64,000 nucleotides of DNA from Annona cherimola (lineage: Eukaryota; Streptophyta; Magnoliopsida; Magnoliales; Annonaceae): assembly GCA_030490835.1 (NCBI GenBank), contig CM059973.1, positions 62,686,008 through 62,750,007 on the forward strand, written 5' to 3'. A program made the position numbers and the translations under genes. Shown one piece after another: positions 56,256 through 64,000 of this stretch. The notes beneath the pieces were generated by a model. The model was not told the DNA's origin and searched no databases. It saw only the letters and a program-made list of their open reading frames with translations. Position 1 is the stretch's first letter. Each line of letters opens with the position of its first letter.

Positions 56256-58366
56256 ATGGCTCTATTTTCTCTTTTGGAGACCTCAGTTTTCCCTTTGGCC
56301 GTTGCAATTTCCTTGGGATTCTTCATGCTTCTCCTCATTCGAAAGATTCTCGTGGGCAAAAGATGTACCTCGAATCTCCCAACCGGTATTTTTCACCTCA
56401 CACATATATATTCATGTAGGCATTTGTTGGGTGTTTTGTTGTATAGCTTTTCAACTACAATGTATGCTTGCATGTATTCTTGAGTATCTCTACAAGAAGA
56501 CGATTCAACATATGCAAGTCTCTACCCAAGCGAGCATCTTTCCATTTTTGTAGCACAAAATAATGAAACATTCATGCAGATGATTTTAAAATGATGAATT
56601 ATTTTATTATAGCCTTCTCTTCCATTAAATTTTATGAATCAAATAGTTTTAGATAGAGGCTTGCTATGAATGATTAGGAGAATCTGTTCATGAGAATCTT
56701 ATGATATGTGTTGCATTATGTTGCTCTCAAACTAGATGGATGGTAATGATTTGCCATTTTAATTTTTTCCTTCTACAATAACTAGACATCTCTTTTGCAC
56801 GCACAAGTTCAACGTATTCTGTTCAGCCATATCCTCATTTTTCTTTTCTTTTGTATTTGTGTAATTAAGGATGGCGCACTTCATTTTGGTTTGATCTTAG
56901 ACTTGGATTTTTATGATTGAACTAAATCATGTTGCTCTTTCAAATAGAACATGCTGTAAATAGTCTTTTTTGAAATGGTTCAAAGGATGTAGTTCTTTAT
57001 AAGCTGAATTTTCTATTCTTTGTAGTTGTTCCTGGTAGCTTACCTTTACTAGGGAACTTGCTTCAATTGAAAGCTAAGAAGCCCCATGAGACATTTGCTA
57101 AATGGGCTGAGATTCATGGTCCGATCTATAGCATCAAAACTGGAGCTTCAACTTTGGTGGTTCTTAATTGAACAGAGCTTGCAAAAGAGGTATTCTCCTT
57201 CTATCTTTCTTATTCAAGCACTTCTCTTCATTTGTCTTCAAGAGATGGAGGTTCTGCGAAAATGCTGTAAGTTGAAAGCTATTTAGTTTAATACTATTGT
57301 TTGAAAAGTACTACTATGTATTATTTATACGTTTTTCTTAAAAGCTCTAAAGCAAATTTTTTGGTTTGTGAAATTATCTATAAGGATATGAGGTGCCTAA
57401 TTTTAAAAAAAATTTATTCCCTACTTCTAAGCTTTGGCAACTAGGGCAATATGCACAAGAAGAACGATACGGTAGAAATTAAGTTAACATGAAAGTAAGA
57501 TGATAATACAAGATAAAACATAATGAAACAAATATTTGGGCAACACAAACTTTTTTATTAAAATAATGGTCATGTGCATATATTGATATTGCTTGAGTTT
57601 TAATATAAAAGTTAGCAGCCTTAACCATAAGAAAATGGCTAGGTGACACTTTCTTGTGCATAACAATGATGCAATGACTTCTTTCTCGAATAGAGGAATA
57701 ACACTTCCATAGTTTTATGTATATAATTTGGGACATTATTTGGTTTTGTATATTTCCTCTGTTGTTCTTGTTGTTGTTATTCCTTCCTTTGTTAGTCTCC
57801 ATCAAATAGTAACAAATACTGATCATTTAGGGGTACTTCATTTTTTAAGTGAAGACAAAAGGCAATGTGTTAATTTCAGTTGAATTTGAATTCATAATAA
57901 TGACAAAACATTACACATCATCAAGGCTATGGTGACCAGATATCCATCTATTTCTTCAAGGAAGCTTTCAAAGGCATTGACATTACTCACCAACAACAAA
58001 TCTATGGTTGCCATGAGTGATTATGGTGAATTCCACAAGATGGTGAAACGATATATTCTCGCCAGTGTTTTGGGTGCCAATGCTCAGGTGTGGTTATTCA
58101 AAATTCTTCTTTTTTACTTTATCAAAAGAAAGTTTCTTTGAAACATTGAGCGTACACTAGCATAATTTTTTTTAAAACTTTTGTTAAGTGTTTACTTTTT
58201 TTGGCCTTCAGTTAATCACTGTATGTTTCTTGATGTTCTTGAATCCAGAAGCGAAATCGTGGCCTTAGACACGTCACGATAGAGAATATGTCAAATTCCT
58301 TGCATGCTAAAGTTGACGAAAATCCTTTTCATGCAGTGAATTTTAGAGAAGTATTCCAGACTGAAC
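56256..58366 (+). pseudogene. KO: ent-Kaurene oxidase (CYP701A) gene fragment, exons 1-4
   Basis: KO oxidises ent-kaurene to ent-kaurenoic acid in gibberellin synthesis. Exon 1 (56256-56385) encodes MALFSLLETSVFPLAVAISL and the rest of the membrane anchor. Exon 2 (57026 to about 57189) reads [30 protein letters not shown], with a TGA at 57169-57171 where a serine codon is expected. Exon 3 (57926-58087) reads [32 protein letters not shown] and SVLGANAQ. Exon 4 (58249 to about 58366) reads KRNRGLRHVTIENMSNSL and AVNFREVFQTE. Introns have GT and AG borders, so this is genomic, not processed. Homology stops after FQTE. The oxygen-binding helix, ExxR and heme-cysteine parts are all missing, so it cannot be a working P450. 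RIBA sequence follows 200 bp downstream on the same strand. Confidence 0.9.
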
Positions 58367-58572
58367 CTGAATTCACCACCTGGATCAATGATTTAGCATT
58401 CACTCATAGTCATTTAGTGCAATCGACTATTATTTTAACTTACCAAGTTTGATGCTATAATATGACACACTCAAACGGATGAACCATTTAGTTTGCAGCA
58501 GAAAGATGAGCAATTGGGAAGTTGTCAATTCTGAGACTAATGTAGCCCATGTTCTGGTTGCTGGTTTTGCAG

Positions 58573-58822
58573 GACATTGGTGTTCGGACTATGAGATTGA
58601 TGACAAACAATCCAGTTAAATGTATTGATTTGAAGGGTTATGGTTTGGCTGTTGTTGGGAGAGTTCCTGTGCTATCGCCCATCAAAGGAAAATCGAAAAT
58701 ATCTAGAAACAAAATGTACAAAGATGGGCAATGTTTATGGTTCAAATTTGCCTAGATCCATCGCTGGATTAGCTAACCCAAACACAAATAAATCGAAAGA
58801 AGCTGATGGACAGACAGACTGA
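58573..58822 (+). pseudogene. RIBA: RIBA (GTP cyclohydrolase II domain) last-exon fragment
   Basis: RIBA makes two riboflavin precursors in plastids. The sequence begins after an intact acceptor (gttttgcag) with [19 protein letters not shown] and [17 protein letters not shown], the conserved C-terminal part of GTP cyclohydrolase II. A one-base loss near 58684 shifts the frame. The next frame continues [20 protein letters not shown] and ends EADGQTD with TGA at 58820-58822. Only the final exon and part of the preceding intron are present; no upstream RIBA exon is found in the window. Catalytic zinc-binding and DHBP-synthase parts are absent. It is a captured or translocated genomic fragment. 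Confidence 0.85.
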
Positions 58823-59767
58823 AATTCAGTACTTTTTATGATTCAATCCATTTTGATTGAGTTTCCATTATAGCATGTTGAGAACATTGCTCTTGATGAA
58901 TTCACCTCATTTTTGCCTTGTGGTTGACTCTTGTTTATTGTTGTAATGTTATCTATATTTTAGCTAAATTCAAATTTCAATGTTTCAAATTTTAATGTTT
59001 CAGCTAAGAGTAGTTAAGAGTTATTATATGGAACCCCTACCTATTGCCTCATGCATGACACCACACAAACTCACTCCTCTTAATTAGTTGATTTACACAC
59101 GTGTTTTATAAAATCTACTTTCAACTCTACCATAATTTTTTGTGAAATTTAAAATAAATTATCATTATTGAATTATTTGTGAGAAATAATGTTGAATTAT
59201 TTGTAAAATAAGCTTTATTATTATTATTAAGAATAAACTATAGGAGTTTAATCTACAAAATTATTGTGTATAGAGCTTATTTTCTAATTATTCAATAAGT
59301 GAAAATGTATAGAGCTTATGAAATTTATTATTTAATATTTTTATATTTTTTGTTGTATGAAGTTCTATGGTTGTATGACTGTAAAACAGGATGTAAAAGA
59401 GTTGATACTTTTCTTGGTTGCCTATCACAAGTTCATATTCTTAGTTTATTCATTCCATTTATTTGAGCTATGATTAAGAGATATTTCAAATATTATTGGT
59501 TGCGTGTGGATGTATGATTTATTTGAGTTTCATTTATGGATATGAGTAACTTTAGAATCATGTTATACCCTAACATGCAACATGAGGAGGGTAGCGCATG
59601 ACACTCTCCCTTATAACTCAAGCTATTAATGAAATAATGTATTATAACGACTTTGGAGATGGAACCCGATGTGGAACGGATGTTTTTTTCACTAAAAGCT
59701 AATTTATCCTTTCCAATCGGGAAATTTGGGAAGCAGTTTGACATAATTTGTTAAATATTGAGCATTG

Positions 59768-59857
59768 AGCAGGTAAAATATAGTAAGTAAAATTACTAAA
59801 AGACACTTGAGTAGGTAAAATATAAAAAGCAAAATTACTAAAAGACACGGACAACAT
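59768..59857 (+). repeat. 46-bp tandem duplication
   Basis: gcaggtaaaatatagtaagt... and gtaggtaaaatataaaaagc... each continue aaaattactaaaagacac. Two shorter acacggacaaca copies follow to 59875. Confidence 0.7.
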
Positions 59858-60417
59858 ACTATTACACGGACAACATTCTATCATTCAAATTTTAATTCCT
59901 ATCTACCGAATATTGAGCAAATCATTTAAATCGCTCCAATTAATTTATTTAGCATTAAATTTCTTTACTGATACGATTGCCAAATGAAATTTATGCACTT
60001 AATTTATATGACAATCAATATTATGGGCTATTAAATATAATTTGAAATTATTATTTATTGGATATACAAATAAAAGTGCATCTATGACAAAAATTTGAAT
60101 TTAAGTATTAATTCAAATTTTCATTTGTAAGTATAAATTTTCGACGATCTATGGTGCTCAAAATTGTTTTTAAAACTAATTTATTTGATCATTCATGATA
60201 TGTAGGCTACCCTTAATAAAAATAAATTTATGTTTATAATGAATATTTAAAATTATCCATTGCTTAAGCCTCGTTGTTGCAGCTTAATTTATTTTCGTAT
60301 CATGAATTCTCATGTGAGAATTATTGTTAATGGAATTATAATTATTTTTTGTATATGATACAGGGTGCAATAAAAATTGAGCAAAATGAACTCACTAATT
60401 TATTCACTAATTTATTC

Positions 60418-61100
60418 AATGCTTAAAATTTTTGCTACCAACCATGTTAAAAATAAGAATAATAGATTTATATTGATGTATTCTTTTTTATTGATTAGTT
60501 TATTATAACAAATTATAGCATTTAGTGCTTATTTTGTACCTATTCAATAAAATTATTTCTGCAACAAATCATTACAATTATCTATTGAATAATATTCTCA
60601 AAAGAACATTACAATATTTTCTTCTGGATAAATTTTTTAGGTCAACAACATGAATTACGAAATAAAAGTACAAGTAATTTTTTTGATACTAAATAATTTT
60701 GATATTACCCTTGTTAAGAAATGAAATTACTTTAGCAACATAATCCAAATTACTCGTAAAATAATATTCTCATGTGTACATTACACTATTTCTTCCTCAA
60801 ATGTAATTATTTTTTAGGTCAACTGTACAAACTACCAAATAAACTGTGTAATTAATTTATTTAGTACTTAAAAATTTTGATACCACTATTGTTAAAAAAT
60901 ATAATTACATCTAATACAAATAATTCAAATAACTATCAAATAATATTCTCATGTCAATATTTTTCTATTTTTTCTCAATTATAATTATTTTCAACTCAAC
61001 AATTCAGGATGACAAAAAAAATTGTGCAATAATTTGTTGGGTACTTAATAATTTCGATACCACTTTTATTGAAAGTAACATTACTTACCTGACAAGTAAT
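60418..61100 (+). repeat. Diverged tandem array, about 175-bp period
   Basis: aatattctca recurs at 60591, 60763 and 60942 (spacings 172 and 179). Each unit also has a tacttaaaaattttgatacca phrase (about 60418, 60687, 60864, 61049), a ttgttaaaaa phrase and an attattttt..tcaac phrase. Old satellite-like repeat. Confidence 0.6.
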
Positions 61101-61302
61101 TAAAATTGAGAAGTAATCTTGTTAGCTCGGGATAAGCAAATACCTAACTTAGCCCACCTCAAAAATTCATTTGTAATATTTTTATTTGCTTTTTTCTTTA
61201 TACACTTGTTTATTTAAGTGTATTTAAGATATAAAATTAAAATTATTTCTTGGTCTATAATGAATTAAAATTATTTTTTGGCCTATAGCACGGATTAAGA
61301 AA

Positions 61303-61494
61303 AATAAGTACAAAATACACCTCGTTAACGATGTTCAATATTTAAAATTTAGGTCGTTGACTATATTTATAAAAAAGGTGCATATAAACTCATTTTCCCA
61401 AATTGATAGGTGTATTATATATATTTATTATAAAAAATTATAAAGCATAATGTTTATTTTGTGCTTATTTAATAAATCAAAATGTAAATAAACA
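61303..61494 (+). repeat. Dispersed duplicate, copy 1 (second copy at 61868-62061)
   Basis: Shared in order: gaaaaataa.tacaaaat.cacc, aaaatttagg, cgactatattt, aaattgatag and atttaataaat.aaaatgtaaa. Direct orientation, about 566 bp apart. The family is unknown. Confidence 0.65.
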
Positions 61495-62805
61495 ACATGA
61501 ATCCAAATTAAACCCATTTTTAAGTCTTTTCCTATTTATTTATATATGGGTTAGAGTAGGCTTGGATCAAGTTGAAAATAAATTTATTTTCATCCAATTT
61601 ATTTTTCGAGTGATAGATTTTGTATGGTACTACAATATGGATGCGGTCTTTTCCATGTCATTTTCCATACAAAATATTCTTTCAAGCAAAAAATAATAAT
61701 TTTAGTTTTAATAATTCATTGGGCCAATGGTATAGCAAGCTAAATGAAATTGGCGTGAATAATTTTGTTAGCACAAAAGCATAGAGTTATTTTAACATAT
61801 TATTTAATAAAATCTTTATACAAATTTATTACATAGAATTTTTTTTAAAATTTTTTAGGTCTACAACATGGGCTGAGAAAAATAATTATAAAATGCACCG
61901 CATTAATGGTTTTCAAACTTAAAATTTAGGCCATCGACTATATTTCTAGAAAAAAATGCACATTAACCTATTCTTCTAAATCGATAGATTTATTATATGT
62001 ATTTATTGCAAAAAATTATAGCATAGAATGTTTCTTTTGTATCTATTTAATAAATAAAAATGTAAATTAAGATAATACGATAACGAAATGATTAAATTAA
62101 AATTTAATAGAATTTTAAAATGTGTTACTTAATTTTTTTAAAAAACATCGGTATTACTTGATAGCTAATACATTTAATACAGATTATATGAATAATCTGT
62201 AAAATCCATTAGATCAGTTCATCAAAATTTGAATAATTGGTAAAAATCATAAAACATGTAGACATGAGTTCATGATTTTCTAGTATTCCTATAAAATCTG
62301 TATTTTCCATATAATTTTTGAAAATAAAATATCATCAATCTTAGTTAAGATGTCAAAAACTATATAACTTGTATATATCATTAAACGACTACATAGGAAA
62401 ACAATATATTCTGTAAAATCTGTCAAATATCTAAAAACTATCAATTACGTATGCACATTTTCTGCTATATTTGAATAACCTATAAAATACATTTAACAGA
62501 AAAAAATGAACATAGATAACCTATATAACTCATCATCCTCATGAATTGCATATAAACTGTAAAATCCATAAAATCTATAAAATTCATAAAATCTGTAAAA
62601 TCAATCAAATGAGAGAAATTACTTCGTTCATTCAGTTATATTTTTTGATAAATCTAATTTATTGTTCCAAAATTTGGGCATAAATTGTCTATTATCATTT
62701 ATGATGATTATGTTACACATTAGACGTCTCGGATCATTCATGATCACGACCATTTTATTAAAAGCATATGATTTACTATAAGAAAACATGTACCACGATT
62801 TATTA

Positions 62806-63564
62806 TAAATTTTCTCACCTACCCATACTCACGTTTCACCTTCAATCATACTCACATGTGTGAAATGACTATATTGCCCCCATTTGCATTTTACCCAAAA
62901 ATAAAAACGTTTTCAGTTGAGTCTGTCCCTAGCCAAATATGCTTCATCAAGCCAAGTGGAAGGAAATGTCTAGAGTGGGGCCTCCAAGATGTAATTCTCT
63001 CTGTAAGGATTCTCTTTGGATGGAATGAATCTAATCTTCTTCAACCCCCTACTTTTTCCACTCCTAAGATGGCTTGGAAAGAATGGCAAAGGGAAGCAAT
63101 TTGAATTAGGTAGGTTGAGTTTGGGTAGATTATATCGTTATCCTATTATTGGTTGGATTGTTTTGAGGCCTACTCTACTCTTTTTTCAAAGGTTAGATTT
63201 GTTTTGATTTTGGTTCCAAATCGGTTCTTTAAAATGGTCTTCTACTATATTTAAATAGTGTAATTCTATTAAATTTTTTAAAATGCATTAATTAAATGTA
63301 CTTAATAATAGATAAATTAAACACGCACATATATATAATATTCTATATCTTTAAATATATAATTGTTATATAAAACACTATCAAATATATATTATTAATT
63401 TGGACTGATTATGGGTGCCTAAATCTTGAAATCTATTCTATCCAAACTAAGCTGGGCTTTTATTTTTATTTAGAATTAAATCTATTCATTTTAGAGCATT
63501 GATGGATGACTTATGGGTACTGTATCTAAGTTTCACTCCTAGAGTGAGGATATGGCTAAGATGC
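62806..63564. other. Intergenic DNA
   Basis: 62815-62885 (catactcacgttt, atcatactcaca, atattgccccc) resembles the right inner part of the presumed insert at about 11860-11930 (catactcacgttt, atatactcatg, aatacccttac), so it may be an end of a related element. The 82-aa frame at 62856-63104 shows no domain. Confidence 0.4.
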
Positions 63565-64000
63565 TTTTTTTTATGAAAGGAAATACCCTATCCCAGCTCC
63601 CTTGCACTATGAGGGGAAGAAGGGATAAGGAGATCCAAGCAATTCATTGCTAAAAAATTTTCTGTACAAATTTTCTCCAAAAGAATTTGGGGGGGGGGGG
63701 TTACCCCACCAAACCTGACTATCCAAAAAAGAAATACATACAAAATTTGCCAAAGAATGAGTGACAGCATTTCCTTGTCTTAAGACATGATGGACCGAAA
63801 AGTGTTGGGTAGATGATAGGAGAGATTTAATCTCCTCAATGGGAACCCCAGCAGGTGAGAGGATGTGTTCATCCGCTAACAGATAATTGAAAAGAAGTAG
63901 AGAATCAGTTTCAACGTGAACATTCCGCAGGCTGAGCTGGAGAGCCCATTTGAGACCCAGAAGAAAAGCTGTTGCCTCCATACACAATGGTTCCATGGTG
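63565..64000 (-). mobile_element. LINE 3' end (RNase H), runs off the window
   Basis: The minus-strand frame 63996-63607 gives MEPLCMEATAFLLGLKWAL, VHVETDSLLLFNYLL and VHHVLRQGNAVTHSLANF. It aligns closely with the RNase H end of the LINE at 16426-22166 (MEPLCREATAFILGLKWAI, FETDSLLLVKYIL). The 3' UTR matches too (gggataggg-type ending), and a run of eight T at 63565-63572 is the poly(A) tail. The frame is open to the window edge, so this copy may be younger. A C/G homopolymer at 63690-63702 alters the coding near the tail. Confidence 0.88.

Larger units (their letters stand above)
58823..62805. other. Very AT-rich intergenic DNA with weak repeats
   Basis: No gene. Repeats seen: a 46-bp tandem pair at about 59768-59857; about three to four diverged units of roughly 175 bp at 60418-61100; a dispersed duplicate pair at 61303-61494 and 61868-62061; and short ataaaatctgtaaaat-type repeats at about 62550-62615. 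Confidence 0.6.

Noticed and set aside
56256..58822. Working P450 gene
   Set aside because: Stop in exon 2, and everything after exon 4, including the heme-binding cysteine region, is missing.
1..64000. CRISPR arrays, rRNA, intact tRNA genes
   Set aside because: None seen. Direct repeats present are satellites or transposon parts, and the tRNA-like patches at about 22667 and 26690 lack a full cloverleaf.

Overview
This window is nuclear DNA of a flowering plant, most likely a eudicot. The evidence is very AT-rich intergenic DNA, plant L1-type LINEs with a C-terminal RNase H, an Athila-lineage Ty3/gypsy retrotransposon, hAT and Tourist-like MITEs, a plastid ycf2 fragment, and remnants of two plant genes with plant introns (ent-kaurene oxidase and riboflavin-pathway RIBA). 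No rRNA, tRNA gene, CRISPR array or bacterial-style operon is visible. The species cannot be named from the sequence.

Layout. 1-12.3 kb: a short solo LTR (1450-3223), then an old minus-strand LINE (4278-12335). That LINE appears to be split by a ~3.9 kb insert with 25-bp inverted ends, which carries a GC-rich stretch and a small hierarchical satellite. 12.3-22.2 kb: a hAT MITE with perfect 8-bp target duplications (13610-14314), a Tourist-like MITE, and a 5.7 kb plus-strand LINE (16426-22166). This LINE has an open but 5'-truncated ORF1 and an ORF2 broken by two stops and one frameshift. 22-33 kb: SINE-like fragments, a divergent minus-strand LTR, a second hAT MITE (25157-25866), several Tourist-like MITEs and a 385-bp foldback element. 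The foldback sits just upstream of the only open, promoter-bearing single-copy-looking gene in the window, a 206-aa secreted proline-rich protein (29447-30067). 33-42 kb: a solo LTR with perfect 5-bp target duplications (33358-35786), a double MITE, a LINE fragment, and a GC-rich exon-like block followed by T-rich intron-like DNA.

42.4-55.5 kb: a complete 12.36 kb Athila-type element (42844-55199) with 2.46/2.48 kb LTRs, a tRNA-Asp-type primer site and GCAAG target duplications. It is inserted in the middle of a plastid-derived ycf2 fragment, so ycf2 reading can be followed on both sides of the element. Gag-pol is inactivated by several stops and frameshifts. 55.5-58.9 kb: a CACTA-like relic, then the first four exons of an ent-kaurene oxidase gene followed in the same orientation by the last exon of RIBA, both with intron borders kept. 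58.9-64 kb: AT-rich DNA with weak tandem and dispersed duplications, ending in the 3' end of another minus-strand LINE that runs off the window.

Nothing here forms a working pathway. The window is a record of nested insertion, solo-LTR formation, organelle DNA uptake and gene-fragment capture, with one plausible small-protein gene in it. The most useful leads are that secreted protein, the ycf2/Athila nest, the KO-RIBA chimera, and the conserved TAAATG junction between the two LINE ORFs.
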